DNA of 64,000 nt, from positions 176,525-240,524 of the forward strand of contig NZ_BMSX01000018.1 of the NCBI RefSeq assembly GCF_014649375.1, read 5' to 3'. Each line of letters starts with the position of its first letter. Within the stretch, counting starts at the first letter, position 1. Below are positions 24,951 to 34,088 of the stretch, in pieces. The position numbers and the translations under genes were made by a program. Under the pieces are notes generated by a model that was given only the letters and a program-made list of their open reading frames with translations, was not told where the DNA came from and did no database searches. Source of the stretch: Streptomyces aurantiogriseus. GTDB taxonomy: Bacteria; Actinomycetota; Actinomycetes; Streptomycetales; Streptomycetaceae.

Positions 24951-25373
24951 TCAGTAGGCCTCGACGATCTTGACCTCTTCCTCGGTGACCTCGCCCTCGA
25001 CGATCCGGAAGGAGCGGAACTGGAACTCGCCGAGGCCGTCGGTGTCGGCGGTGGAGACGAGCACGTAGTGGGCGCCGGGCTCGTTGGCGTAGGAGATGTC
25101 GGTGCGGGAGGGGTAGGCCTCGGTCGCGGTGTGGGAGTGATAGATGACCACCGGCTCCTCGTCGCGGTCGTCCATCTCGCGGTAGAGCTTGAGCAGGTCG
25201 CCGGAGTCGAACTCGTAGAACGTGGGCGACATGGCCGCGTTCAGCATGGGGATGAAGCGCTCGGGGCGGTCCGAGCCCGCCGGGCCCGCGACGACGCCGC
25301 ATGCCTCGTCGGGGTGGTCCTTGCGCGCGTGCGCGACGATCTCGTCGACGAGGGCCTGGGTGATGGTCAGCAT
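24951..25373 (-). CDS. mec: Mec-type M67 (JAMM) metallopeptidase
   Basis: A 140-residue zinc isopeptidase-like enzyme. The JAMM motif is complete: Glu in HPDEACGVVAG (about E23), then H79-S-H81-x(10)-D92 within HSHTATEAYPSRTD. In M. tuberculosis the homologue releases cysteine from the CysO-cysteine adduct; here it may also trim the Met-Ala tail of CysO. The ATG at 25373 is chosen over the in-frame TTG at 25391. It precedes the cysO leader on the same strand, completing a mec-cysO-cysM set. Confidence 0.9.
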   Translation of the reverse strand: MLTITQALVDEIVAHARKDHPDEACGVVAGPAGSDRPERFIPMLNAAMSPTFYEFDSGDLLKLYREMDDRDEEPVVIYHSHTATEAYPSRTDISYANEPGAHYVLVSTADTDGLGEFQFRSFRIVEGEVTEEEVKIVEAY

Positions 25374-25392
25374 GGTCGCCAGGATAAGCAAA

Positions 25393-25429
25393 GGGCCGTC
25401 CCGTACCGGGGTGCGGTACGGAACGGCCC
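25393..25429. terminator. Hairpin terminator after the amino-acid permease
   Basis: GGGCCGTCCCGTACC (25393-25407) pairs with GGTACGGAACGGCCC (25415-25429) with one mismatch. It lies downstream of the permease and upstream of mec on the minus strand. Confidence 0.75.
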
Positions 25430-25505
25430 ATATACCGGACGTCCTGAGCGGCAGCCGGAGGGGGCGCCACGAGTGCTCCCTACGGCTGGACGTCCTCGGT
25501 GGCGG

Positions 25506-26930
25506 TCAGCCCACCTTCTCCAACTCCGACTGACGGCGCTGGGTGACCTCGGGGTTGCGGGACTTCAGCACGGCCCAGCCGATCGCGAGGGCGGCGGCCC
25601 AGCCGGCCATCACGTACAGGCAGACGCGGGAGTCGGCGTCGTACGCGATCAGGCCCGTGACGAAGAGCAGGAACGCGATGGCGATGTACGAGCAGACCGC
25701 GCCGCCGGGGGCCGGGAAGGACGAGGCGGGCAGGCGGCCCGCGTCGACCGCGCGGCGGTAGAGGACGTGGCTGATCAGGATCATCAGCCAGGTCCAGATG
25801 CCGGCCGCGGTGGCGACGGAGACGACGTAGCCGAAGGCCTTCTCCGGGACGATGTAGTTCAGGACCACGCCGATGCCCATGAAGAGGACCGAGACGGTGA
25901 TGCCGAAGGCCGGGGTCTTGGTCGAGGACAGCTTCTTGAAGGCCGCGGGGGCCTCGCCGCTCTCGGCCAGGTTCCGCAGCATGCGGCCCGTGGAGTACAT
26001 GCCGGAGTTGCAGGAGGACAGGGCGGCGGTCAGCACGACGAAGTTGACGATGCCGGCGCCGGCCGGGATGCCGATCTTGGCGAAGGCCGCGACGAAGGGG
26101 CTGACGCCCGGCGCGAACTCGGTCCACTTCACCACGCACAGGATGACGGTGAGGGCACCCACGTAGAACAGGGCGATACGCCAGGGCAGGGTGTTGATCG
26201 CCTTGGGGAGGGTCTTCTCCGGGTCCTCGGACTCGCCGGCCGTGACACCGACCAGCTCGACGGCGAGGTAGGCGAACATGACGCCCTGCAGGGTCATCAG
26301 GGACGAGCCGATGCCCTTGGGGAAGAAGCCGTCGAAGGCCCACAGGTTGGAGACGGCGGCGGTGTCGCCGGCGGAGCTGAAGCCGAAGGTGAGCACACCC
26401 AGGCCGATCACGATCATGCCGATGAGCGCGGTGACCTTGACCATCGAGAACCAGAACTCCAGCTCACCGAAGAGCTTCACGGAGATCAGGTTGACCCCGA
26501 AGAGGATCACCAGGAAGACCAGGGCCGTCACCCACTGCGGGATGGACGGGAACCAGTAGTTGACGTAGATCGCGGCGGCCGTGAGCTCGGCCATGCCGGT
26601 GACGACCCACATCAGCCAGTACGTCCAGCCGGTGAAGTAGCCGAAGAACGGGCCGAGGAACTCGCGGGAGTACTCGGCGAAGGAGCCCGAGACCGGGCGG
26701 TAGAGCAGGAGCTCACCGAGCGCCCGCATGATGAAGAAGATGATCACGCCCGCGAGGGCGTACATGAAGATGAGGCTGGGGCCGGCCTTGGCGATGTTCG
26801 CCCCGGCTCCCAGGAACAGGCCGACGCCGATGGCGCCGCCGATCGCGATCATCTGGACCTGGCGGCTGCCGAGTCCGCGCTCGTACCCCTCTTCGGGGGT
26901 CTTCTCCGTGTCGACCTGAGCGGAGGTCAT
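25506..26930 (-). CDS. Amino-acid permease (APC superfamily, AAT/CycA-like)
   Basis: A 474-residue, 12-helix permease. The first helix carries the consensus MIAIGGAIGVGLFLGAGANI, and GSFAEYSREFLGPFFGYFTGW and GVTAGESEDPEKTLPKAI are strongly conserved in AAT-family proton symporters. Closest by feel to the D-serine/D-alanine/glycine (CycA) or AroP-like branch, but the substrate cannot be fixed. The ATG at 26930 is preceded at a distance by GGAGAAAGG. A terminator follows its 3' end, so it is probably monocistronic. Confidence 0.9.
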   Translation of the reverse strand: MTSAQVDTEKTPEEGYERGLGSRQVQMIAIGGAIGVGLFLGAGANIAKAGPSLIFMYALAGVIIFFIMRALGELLLYRPVSGSFAEYSREFLGPFFGYFTGWTYWLMWVVTGMAELTAAAIYVNYWFPSIPQWVTALVFLVILFGVNLISVKLFGELEFWFSMVKVTALIGMIVIGLGVLTFGFSSAGDTAAVSNLWAFDGFFPKGIGSSLMTLQGVMFAYLAVELVGVTAGESEDPEKTLPKAINTLPWRIALFYVGALTVILCVVKWTEFAPGVSPFVAAFAKIGIPAGAGIVNFVVLTAALSSCNSGMYSTGRMLRNLAESGEAPAAFKKLSSTKTPAFGITVSVLFMGIGVVLNYIVPEKAFGYVVSVATAAGIWTWLMILISHVLYRRAVDAGRLPASSFPAPGGAVCSYIAIAFLLFVTGLIAYDADSRVCLYVMAGWAAALAIGWAVLKSRNPEVTQRRQSELEKVG

Positions 26931-27268
26931 GTTGTGGTGCGCCTTTCTCCATGCCGACCCGCGGCCTCTCGTCGGCCTCGGATCGGGTCTCGATCCCCCC
27001 GGATTGATGGAGCTGGGCGGACTTCGCGGGCCCGCCCGTGCCTGGCCGACGATCCGTCGGCCACGTGGCGCACCCGGCGGACATTCGGGTGGTGTTCGCC
27101 GGGCGGTCGTGAAGATTTATCACGCCCGCAATATTGATCGCCGGGGGGAGCTGTGGCGCATCACACAAGAAGAAGCGGCCAAACAGGGCACAAAAGGGAC
27201 ACAGTCGGCCGTGCTGGTAACGCGATCGTTATCCGGATTTGAGCGTCCGCTGAGCGAACACGAAATCC
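26931..27268. other. Promoter-containing gap upstream of the permease
   Basis: About 340 bp. The part from 27105 to 27270 is clearly richer in A/T than its surroundings (e.g. GAAGATTTATCACGCCCGCA and CAATATTGATC), as expected for the permease promoter. The open frame on the plus strand has no ribosome site or known domain and is not called. Confidence 0.5.
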
Positions 27269-27877
27269 TCACATGTCGGGCATAAGGGTGGTCACGAGCG
27301 TCTCCTGAAGCCCGCCCAGCCACAGGTACGCCATCACCATCGGCTTGCGCGGGTCCTCGTCCGGCAGCCGGTAGAGGAGGTCGGTGTCCTCCTCGTCGGT
27401 GATCTCCAGACGGGAGCCGATCGCCAGGCGCAGGTCGTTGAGCGCGCCGAGCCACTGCCGGGACTCCTCGGGCGACAGCGTCAGCACCGCCACGTCCTGG
27501 CCCTCGACGGTCAGGGCGTCCAGGGAACGCACCATCGCGAGGGCGTTCTCGCGCTTGCCGGCCCGCAGGTCGTTCTCGGTGTAGCGGCGGAACTCGGCGG
27601 AGTAGGTCCGCTGCTCCTGCGCCTGAGCGGGCCCCGGAGTCGCCTCGGGGTCGGTGTAGGCGTCGGGGAAGAGCCGCCTGAGGACCGGGTCGGCGGGGGG
27701 TTCGCTCGGGCCCTCGGCGAACAGCTCGGCGAGCGGGTCGTCGGGGGCGTCCTCGGCGGGGCCGGGGCCGATCAGCTCCAGGAGCTGCACGGCCAGCGAC
27801 CGGATGATGGAGATCTCGACGACGTCGAGGGCGACGGCCGCGCCGCCGCCGGGGAGCGGTTCGAAGTGTCCGGGCAT
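27269..27877 (-). CDS. DUF2017 family protein
   Basis: A 202-residue actinobacterial protein of unknown biochemical function. The N-terminus MPGHFEPLPGGGAAVALDVVEISIIRSLAVQLLEL and the C-terminal LSPEESRQWLGALNDLRLAIGSRLEI are the recognisable DUF2017 blocks. It starts 12 bp after clpS on the same strand; the clpS-DUF2017 pair is conserved in actinobacteria, suggesting a link to the ClpS/N-degron pathway, though none is proven. ATG at 27877. Confidence 0.88.
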   Translation of the reverse strand: MPGHFEPLPGGGAAVALDVVEISIIRSLAVQLLELIGPGPAEDAPDDPLAELFAEGPSEPPADPVLRRLFPDAYTDPEATPGPAQAQEQRTYSAEFRRYTENDLRAGKRENALAMVRSLDALTVEGQDVAVLTLSPEESRQWLGALNDLRLAIGSRLEITDEEDTDLLYRLPDEDPRKPMVMAYLWLGGLQETLVTTLMPDM

Positions 27878-27888
27878 GGGTGAGGTGA

Positions 27889-28206
27889 CTACTTCCGGTC
27901 CTGCTGGAGGGTGGCCCACAGACCGTAGCCGTGCATCGCCTGCACGTCGCGTTCCATCTCCTCGCGGGTACCGCTGGAGACGACCGCCCGGCCCTTGTGG
28001 TGGACATCGAGCATGAGCTTGGTGGCCTTGTCCTTGGAGTAGCCGAAGTACGTCTGGAAGACGTACGTCACATAGCTCATGAGGTTGACCGGGTCGTTGT
28101 GGACGATGGTGACCCAGGGGACGTCCGGCTCGGGTACGGCGAAGACCTCCTCCGCCGACTCGGTGCGTTCGATCTCTACGGGAGCGGGTGACGTCACAGG
28201 GCCCAT
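27889..28206 (-). CDS. clpS: ATP-dependent Clp protease adaptor ClpS
   Basis: A protein of about 105 residues that delivers N-degron substrates to ClpA/ClpC-type unfoldases. The core VPWVTIVHNDPVNLMSYVTYVFQTYFGYSKDKATKLMLDVHHKGRAVV carries the HNDPVN motif and the residues of the N-terminal-residue-binding pocket (N, D, then MLxVH). The start is taken at the ATG at 28206 (MGPVTSPAPVEIERT); an ATG at 28218 is possible. It is divergent from pncB. Confidence 0.94.
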   Translation of the reverse strand: MGPVTSPAPVEIERTESAEEVFAVPEPDVPWVTIVHNDPVNLMSYVTYVFQTYFGYSKDKATKLMLDVHHKGRAVVSSGTREEMERDVQAMHGYGLWATLQQDRK

Positions 28207-28325
28207 GCTGCCACGCATCGCGGAAATCGTCACACCGACGAAAAGGGAGTACGATCTGTCGTCATACCGCATGCACGGGGGGACAACCCCCGGACCCCCG
28301 GCCGTCGCTGGGGTACCGGAGAGTC

Positions 28326-29690
28326 ATGGCGAGGAGGGCTTTCGTGAACGTAGCGGACCTTGGGTTGCCCGTGGACGTCCCCTCGACGGCACTGTTCACG
28401 GACCAGTACGAGTTGACGATGCTGCAGGCCGCGCTGAAGGCGGGTACCGCCGGGCGGCGCAGCGTGTTCGAGGTCTTCACCCGGCGGCTGCCGGAGGGGC
28501 GGCGCTACGGCGTGGTGGCGGGCACCGGCCGCGTCCTGGACGCCGTGGAGAACTTCCGTTTCGACGCGGGTGTCCTGGGCTTCCTGCGCGAGCGGAAGAT
28601 CGTCGACGAGGAGACGCTGGACTGGCTCGGCGCGTACCGCTTCTCGGGTGACATCTGGGGCTATCCGGAGGGTGAGGTGTACTTCCCGGGCTCGCCGATC
28701 ATGCGGGTCGAGGGCTCCTTCGCCGAGTGCGTGCTCCTGGAGACCGTGATCCTGTCGATCCTCAACCACGACTCGGCGATCGCCGCGGCCGCCTCCCGGA
28801 TGGCCTCCGCCGCCGGGGAGCGCCCGCTGATCGAGATGGGCGCCCGCCGCACGCACGAGCTGTCCGCGGTGGCCGCCTCCCGCGCCGCGTACGTCGGCGG
28901 TTTCGCCACCACCTCCGACCTGGCGGCCGGCTTCCGCTACGGCATCCCGACCGTCGGCACCTCCGCCCACGCCTTCACGCTCCTGCACGACACCGAGCGC
29001 GACGCCTTCCAGGCCCAGGTGAACTCGCTGGGCCGTGGCACCACCCTCCTCGTGGACACGTACGACGTCGCCGAGGCGGTCCGGACGGCGGTGGACATCG
29101 CCGGGCCCGAGCTGGGCGCGGTGCGCATCGACTCGGGCGACCTGCTGCTCGTCGCCCACCGGGTGCGCCAGCAGCTCGACGAGCTGGGCGCGGCCGGCAC
29201 GCGGATCATCGTCACCTCGGACCTCGACGAGTACGCCATCGCCTCGCTGGCGGCGGCCCCCGTGGACGCGTACGGCGTCGGCACCCAGCTGGTGACCGGC
29301 TCCGGGCACCCGACCTGTTCGATGGTCTACAAGCTGGTCGCCCGCGCCGAGTCCGCCGGTCCGAAGGGGCCGCTGGTGCCGGTGGCGAAGAAGTCGACGG
29401 GCGGCAAGACCTCCATCGGCGGCCGCAAGTGGGCCGCGCGGCGCCTGGACGCGGACGGCGTGGCGGAGGCCGAGGTCGTCGGCACGGGCCCGGTCCCCGA
29501 CGCGCTGGCCGACCGTCAGCTGCTGGTGGAGCTGGTCAAGGGCGGCGAGATAGTGGCCCGCGAGCCCCTGGACGTCGTCCGCGACCGGCACATCGCCGCC
29601 CGGGCCGGTCTGCCGCTGTCCGCGACACAGCTCTCGCGCGGGGAACCCGTCATTCCGACGGAGTATGTACAGGGGCGCTCGGGTAACTAG
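28326..29690 (+). CDS. pncB: Nicotinate phosphoribosyltransferase
   Basis: A 454-residue enzyme converting nicotinate plus PRPP to nicotinate mononucleotide in the Preiss-Handler NAD salvage pathway. Motifs: LFTDQYELTMLQAALKAG at the start, FEVFTRRLPEGRRYGVVAG, GARRTHELSAVAASRAAYVGGFATTSD, GTSAHAFTLLHD (with the autophosphorylated-His region) and IRIDSGDLL-like VRIDSGDLLLVAHRV. The ATG at 28326 is preceded by GGAG. A nicotinamidase gene follows, giving the complete two-step route from nicotinamide. Confidence 0.95.
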   Translation: MARRAFVNVADLGLPVDVPSTALFTDQYELTMLQAALKAGTAGRRSVFEVFTRRLPEGRRYGVVAGTGRVLDAVENFRFDAGVLGFLRERKIVDEETLDWLGAYRFSGDIWGYPEGEVYFPGSPIMRVEGSFAECVLLETVILSILNHDSAIAAAASRMASAAGERPLIEMGARRTHELSAVAASRAAYVGGFATTSDLAAGFRYGIPTVGTSAHAFTLLHDTERDAFQAQVNSLGRGTTLLVDTYDVAEAVRTAVDIAGPELGAVRIDSGDLLLVAHRVRQQLDELGAAGTRIIVTSDLDEYAIASLAAAPVDAYGVGTQLVTGSGHPTCSMVYKLVARAESAGPKGPLVPVAKKSTGGKTSIGGRKWAARRLDADGVAEAEVVGTGPVPDALADRQLLVELVKGGEIVAREPLDVVRDRHIAARAGLPLSATQLSRGEPVIPTEYVQGRSGN

Positions 29691-29796
29691 GACGCGTGCC
29701 GACCCGCACGCCCGTCACGCCCCGCGATGCCCCCTCCCGTACCGCCGCCGAAGTCTCTAGGCTCGTAGTTTCACCCATAGTCGAAGGACACCCACC

Positions 29797-30384
29797 ATGC
29801 GCCGCGCCTTGATCGTCGTTGACGTGCAGAACGACTTCTGCGAAGGGGGCAGCCTCGCGGTGGCCGGGGGTGCCGACGTGGCCGCCGCGATCACCGAGCT
29901 GATCGGGCAGGCCCCCGCCGGATACCGGCATGTCGTGGCCACCCGCGACCACCACATCGCCCCCGGCGGCCACTTCGCCGACAATCCCGACTACGTCCAC
30001 TCCTGGCCCGCGCACTGTGTCGCCGGCACCGAGGGCGTGGGCTTCCACCCGAACTTCGCCCCGGCGGTCGCCTCCGGCGCCATCGACGCCGTCTTCGACA
30101 AGGGCGCCTACGCAGCCGCCTACAGCGGCTTCGAGGGCGCCGACGAGAACGGCGTGGCCCTGGGCGACTGGCTGCGCGCCCGGGAGATCGACGAGGTCGA
30201 CGTCGTGGGCATCGCCACCGACCACTGTGTCCGGGCCACCGCCCTGGACGCGGCCCGCGAGGGCTTCCGCACCCAGGTCCTCCTCGACCTGACCGCCGGC
30301 GTGGCCCAGGAGACGACCGAGCGGGCGATCGAGGAGATGAGAGAGGCCGGCGTGGAACTGTCCGGCAAGCCGGTCGTTCAGTAG
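29797..30384 (+). CDS. pncA: Nicotinamidase (isochorismatase-fold amidohydrolase)
   Basis: A 195-residue cysteine hydrolase. The catalytic triad is visible as Asp in VVDVQNDFCEGG (D9), Lys in FDKGAYAAAYSGF and Cys in GIATDHCVRATA; the metal-binding DHH (TRDHHIAPGGHF) is present. This combination is diagnostic of nicotinamidase rather than isochorismatase. It supplies nicotinate to PncB, encoded about 100 bp upstream on the same strand. ATG at 29797. Confidence 0.94.
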   Translation: MRRALIVVDVQNDFCEGGSLAVAGGADVAAAITELIGQAPAGYRHVVATRDHHIAPGGHFADNPDYVHSWPAHCVAGTEGVGFHPNFAPAVASGAIDAVFDKGAYAAAYSGFEGADENGVALGDWLRAREIDEVDVVGIATDHCVRATALDAAREGFRTQVLLDLTAGVAQETTERAIEEMREAGVELSGKPVVQ

Positions 30385-30413
30385 GCGCCCGGAACCGTAC
30401 GCACGGGCACCTC

Positions 30414-30875
30414 ATGAGCACCTTCGCCGACCGGCTCGACGGCGCCTGGGAGTGGTGGTCCGCCGCCATCGAGGACGCCCAGGAAGGGCGCTGGGTGCGG
30501 GACGCCGTGGAGCGGCAGGTGATGGCGGACATCAGGGCCGCCACCAACGCCCTGCACGACGGCCGGCTGCCCCCGTTCACCGGCGACTCGTGGCATGTCC
30601 GCATCGGCCGGATCGCCAACTGGGCCGGTGTGCTCCGGCTGGCCGCCCGGGCGGGCGGGCGGCGGCTGCACCCCGTGGTCGGGCACGGGCCGCCGCGTCC
30701 CGCGGGCATGGCCGAGCTGCTGTCGGGCATCTACGCGATCGGCGAGCAGGGCGAGCTGTGGATGCGGCGGCTCCGCGAGGACGGGCCGCCGCCCGAGGAC
30801 GAGATCGCCCGGGCCGAGGCCTTCCTGACCGGCCCCGGGTCCGTCGAGGATCTCGAGCTGTTCTTCTACGACTGA
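30414..30875 (+). CDS. Conserved hypothetical protein
   Basis: A 153-residue soluble, mostly helical protein (MSTFADRLDGAWEWWSAAIEDAQ ... FLTGPGSVEDLELFFYD). It is Trp- and Arg-rich in the first half and ends in an acidic patch. No domain recognised and no signal or membrane segment. It follows pncA by 29 bp on the same strand and is likely co-transcribed; function not inferable. Confidence 0.7.
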   Translation: MSTFADRLDGAWEWWSAAIEDAQEGRWVRDAVERQVMADIRAATNALHDGRLPPFTGDSWHVRIGRIANWAGVLRLAARAGGRRLHPVVGHGPPRPAGMAELLSGIYAIGEQGELWMRRLREDGPPPEDEIARAEAFLTGPGSVEDLELFFYD

Positions 30876-30905
30876 CCGGCCCGCGCGTCCGGCCGGGGAC
30901 GGCCC

Positions 30906-31241
30906 CTACGCCTGCGCCGCCGGTCTGCGCAGCAGCGACCTGATCGGGCGCCACAGCTCCGGGACCGTCGCGACGACACCGTTGTCCGGGGCCGTGCGCC
31001 ATATCAGGCCGTCGGGGTGGTGCAGGACCGCTGTGATCTCGTCCGGCGTGGGCGGGGCCGCGTTGCCGCGGAGGTAGACGGCGCGCAGACCCAGGTTGCG
31101 GAGCCTGGTCAGGGCTCGGGCGCGGTTCTGGGCGAGGACGAGGACGCGCACCCCGACGCCGGCCTCGGCGGTGGGGCTGGGCAGGTTCAATGCCACCACC
31201 ACCATGCCGTCCGGCAGCTTGCAGAAGCCTCCTGCGGCCAT
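30906..31241 (-). CDS. Conserved hypothetical protein
   Basis: A 111-residue protein, MAAGGFCKLPDGMVVVALNLP ... VRVLVLAQNRARALTRLRNLGLRAVYLRGN ... LLRRPAAQA. Alternating hydrophobic stretches and the pattern of helix-strand units suggest a small alpha/beta fold, possibly nucleotide- or peptide-binding, but nothing specific can be claimed. It is convergent with the preceding plus-strand gene. Confidence 0.65.
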   Translation of the reverse strand: MAAGGFCKLPDGMVVVALNLPSPTAEAGVGVRVLVLAQNRARALTRLRNLGLRAVYLRGNAAPPTPDEITAVLHHPDGLIWRTAPDNGVVATVPELWRPIRSLLRRPAAQA

Positions 31242-31328
31242 GTGGTCACTCCCCCGTGTGTCTCGGTGTCGATGCTGCTGTCAATGAGCCTGTCAATAAG
31301 AAGAGCACAGGAGGCACCTAAACACGAT

Positions 31329-31358
31329 CGGCGGCGACCCGCCAGGGGGTCACCGCCG
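31329..31358. terminator. Hairpin terminator after the M6 protease
   Basis: CGGCGGCGACCC (31329-31340) pairs with GGGGTCACCGCCG (31346-31358) with one mismatch around a short loop. It is 29 bp beyond the protease stop codon. Confidence 0.75.
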
Positions 31359-31386
31359 ATGCACGTTTGACCTGCGGAAACGTCGA

Positions 31387-33735
31387 CTACTTCGCCGACG
31401 GTCCGACCTTCACCGTGATCGTCGAGCCGCTCAGGGGCTCATTGGCGATCTTGATGGAGGTGTTGGTGTCAGTGACCTTGACACCGGCCAGCGGGGTCGA
31501 CGCGTCGTAGTAGCTCGACTTGCCGTCGTCGAAGACCGGAACGCCCGGACGGGCCTTGATCTTCGTGGCGACGTCGGCGTTGTGCAGCGTGATCGCGTCG
31601 GTCGGGTACCAGCTGAAGGTGGAGTCGAAGGACTGGATGCGGTTGCGCATCAGCGTGCCGTCGGACCACTTCAGCGGGGTCGGGTGCGAGTCGATCGGGA
31701 GGATCAGGCCCTCACCCGGGTGCTGGCTGGTGTTGTCGTCCGGCTGGGAGGTGTCCCACTTCCAGATCAACAGGCCGTTCTGGTACGGGTAGTGCTCCAC
31801 CCAGTCCGGACGGGTCGTGGAGAAGCCGTAGTTGTACGGGCCGACCTTGAGGGTCTTGTCGTACGAGACGTACTGGCGGTTCTCGGCGATGTAGTACTGG
31901 GCGTAGTCGTCCGTGATGGCCGCGCCGATGCGGGAGAAGCCGTTGGCGGTCCAGGCCGCGTCCGCGGACTCGGCGTCGTCGGCGAACAGGGTCGCGCCGT
32001 CCGCCGTCACGGTGATCCGGTCGGCCGCGAAGCCCTTCTGGGCCACGCCGCCGTCGGTGGCGTAGCGGAAGCGCAGGCCGATCTTCTGGCCCGCGTAGGC
32101 GTCCAGCGGGAACGTCAGCTCCTGGTAGGCGTCGACCGTGCCGGTGAGGGCGGGCTTGCCGCTGCCGTCACGCGGGATGGCGGAGCCGTCGGCCAGCTTG
32201 CCGTCGATCGGCGTCCAGTTGGTGCCGTCGGTGGAGACCTCGGTGTAGAGGTAGTCGTAGTCGGTCTCGATGTCCCACCAGCCGTCGAGGGACAGCGACG
32301 CCGAGGACTTGCCGGTCAGGTCCACCGAGCGGGTCAGGGTGTTGCGCAGGTCGTCGCCGCTGCCGCTCCACCACTGTGTGGCGCCCTGCGCCGGGACGAC
32401 GACGTCCGTGCTGACCGTCTTCTGCGGCAGCTCGACGATCAGGGCCTGCGGGTTCGTGGTGTTGTACTCCGCCACGCCCAGCTTGTGGGTGGACTTCACG
32501 CCCGCCTTGGCGACGTCGTAGTCGAGCCAGCCGAGCTGCAGCTTGTCCCAGGCGTTCATGTCGCCGGGCAGGTCGCCGATGGACTCCTTGCCGGTGCCGA
32601 GCCAGGAACCGGAGGACATCAGCGTCCAGAAGCCGGTGGAGTTCTCGCCGCCGCCGGAGGTGTCGTACTCGTCGGGCAGACCGAGGTCGTGGCCGTACTC
32701 GTGGGCGAAGACGCCGAGGCCGCCGTTCTCCGGCTGGATGGTGTAGTCGCCGACCCAGATGCCGCTGTCGCCGATCTGCGCGCCGCCGAGCTTGTTGCCG
32801 TCGGGGCCGGTGGAGCCGGCGTCGGTGCCGAAGGCGTACCAGCGGTGGGCCCAGATCGCGTCCGCGCCCTGGGCGCCGCCGCCGGCGGACTCGTCCTCGC
32901 CGGCGTGCACGATCTGGAAGTGGTCGATGTAGCCGTCGGACTCGTTGAAGTCGCCGTCGCCGTCGAAGTCGTAGCGGTCCCACTGGTCGAACTCGGCGAG
33001 CTCCGCCTTGATCTCGGCGGGGGTGGCACCGGCGGCCTTGCGCTCGGCGACCCAGGCGTTGACGCCGTCCTGCACCGCGTACCAGGCGCCGGTGGTGGCG
33101 TCGTTGTGGCCGTAACGGGCCTCGTTGTAAGGGACCTTGACCCAGTCGGTCACCTCGCCCTCGACCGAGTAGCGGCCCGAGGACTGCTTCTCGTAGTACT
33201 TCTTGAGGGACTCGACGTCCTTGCCGGTGCCGAAGTACAGGTCCTCGAAGTGCTTCTGGTCGTAGTCCGCCTGCCAGGCCGTGCTGTTGTTCTGGGTGCG
33301 GTCCGGCTGGGCTATCTGGTTGTGCAGCGGGCCCGGGGTGCCGCCGTAGCGGGGGTCCACCTGGTCGCCGAACTCGACGAGGATCGTGAAGATCTTGTCG
33401 GTCTTCTCGCGGCCGAGTTCGACGTACTTGCTGTCGCCCTTGCGGCTGTCGAGCTCGACGACCTTGGAGCCGTCCCGCTCCTCGACCGTGGCCTCGCCGG
33501 ATATGACCTGCTCGAGGGCCTCCTTGCGCTGCGCCTCCTGCGTCTTGCTGAGCGGCCCGTCGAAGTCGTGCTCGTGGGCCTCGGCCGGCTGCGGGTCCTG
33601 CCGGTCCGCGGCCGGGGCCTTCGCCGGCGCGGTGTCGGCGGCCTGGGCCACGGCGAACGCCGAGAACGTCGCCGAGGCCGCCGCGAGGGCGACGACCGTG
33701 GCGGCCGTCCTGAACGTCCAGGATTTGCTGGTCAC
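31387..33735 (-). CDS. Secreted M6-family (immune inhibitor A-like) metalloprotease
   Basis: A 782-residue exported zinc protease. The GTG at 33735 follows AGGGGAGG; the signal peptide is VTSKSWTFRTAATVVALAAA with cleavage near AVAQAADTA. A propeptide of about 90 residues precedes the catalytic domain. The zinc motif is AHEYGHDLGLPDEYD (HExxHxxGLxxE/D). YFDGDGDFNESDGYIDHFQIVHAGED-type Asp-rich loops suggest calcium binding. C-terminal beta domains contain a MAM/carbohydrate-like sandwich and a final immune-inhibitor-like region. It is probably an abundant extracellular protease; two dyads lie upstream. Confidence 0.92.
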   Translation of the reverse strand: MTSKSWTFRTAATVVALAAASATFSAFAVAQAADTAPAKAPAADRQDPQPAEAHEHDFDGPLSKTQEAQRKEALEQVISGEATVEERDGSKVVELDSRKGDSKYVELGREKTDKIFTILVEFGDQVDPRYGGTPGPLHNQIAQPDRTQNNSTAWQADYDQKHFEDLYFGTGKDVESLKKYYEKQSSGRYSVEGEVTDWVKVPYNEARYGHNDATTGAWYAVQDGVNAWVAERKAAGATPAEIKAELAEFDQWDRYDFDGDGDFNESDGYIDHFQIVHAGEDESAGGGAQGADAIWAHRWYAFGTDAGSTGPDGNKLGGAQIGDSGIWVGDYTIQPENGGLGVFAHEYGHDLGLPDEYDTSGGGENSTGFWTLMSSGSWLGTGKESIGDLPGDMNAWDKLQLGWLDYDVAKAGVKSTHKLGVAEYNTTNPQALIVELPQKTVSTDVVVPAQGATQWWSGSGDDLRNTLTRSVDLTGKSSASLSLDGWWDIETDYDYLYTEVSTDGTNWTPIDGKLADGSAIPRDGSGKPALTGTVDAYQELTFPLDAYAGQKIGLRFRYATDGGVAQKGFAADRITVTADGATLFADDAESADAAWTANGFSRIGAAITDDYAQYYIAENRQYVSYDKTLKVGPYNYGFSTTRPDWVEHYPYQNGLLIWKWDTSQPDDNTSQHPGEGLILPIDSHPTPLKWSDGTLMRNRIQSFDSTFSWYPTDAITLHNADVATKIKARPGVPVFDDGKSSYYDASTPLAGVKVTDTNTSIKIANEPLSGSTITVKVGPSAK

Positions 33736-33816
33736 TTGATTGCCTCCCCTAACGCGCCCCTGGCCGCGCGGAAGGGGGATCCATGTCAAGGGATGTCCGC
33801 GCGCGGTTATACGCGT

Positions 33817-33883
33817 GTAGTCAAGTGCCGTCATTTGACTACTGGTTCAGAAGAAAAGACAGACCTTGACTTGGACAGGTCAA
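33817..33883. promoter_or_regulatory. Two inverted repeats upstream of the M6 protease
   Basis: GTAGTCAA-N10-TTGACTAC (33817-33842) is a perfect 8-bp dyad with further inner symmetry, and TTGAC-N8-GTCAA (33866-33883) is a second dyad built from the same TTGAC/GTCAA halves in the opposite order. They lie 80-150 bp before the protease start in a locally A/T-richer promoter region. Binding protein unknown. Confidence 0.6.
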
Positions 33884-34088
33884 CGCATTATTGGGGAGTG
33901 GCGTTCGCATTGCGGACGCGTGACTGTAACGTGACGGGCGCGCGGTCCCGTCCACGGAGTGGACGTCATGACTCCGTGCGCCCCCTGTGCACCGGCACCG
34001 TGTGTCAGCTCACGCTTACCGCTCGTTCCACTCGGGCATGCAGGCGAATAGAGTCGAGACCGCCCCCGCTTCCGAGGACACGATTGCC

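Noticed and set aside
24879..27137. Plus-strand frame of 752 codons over mec and the amino-acid permease
   Set aside because: Asp/Arg/Gly-rich antisense shadow of two well-supported genes.
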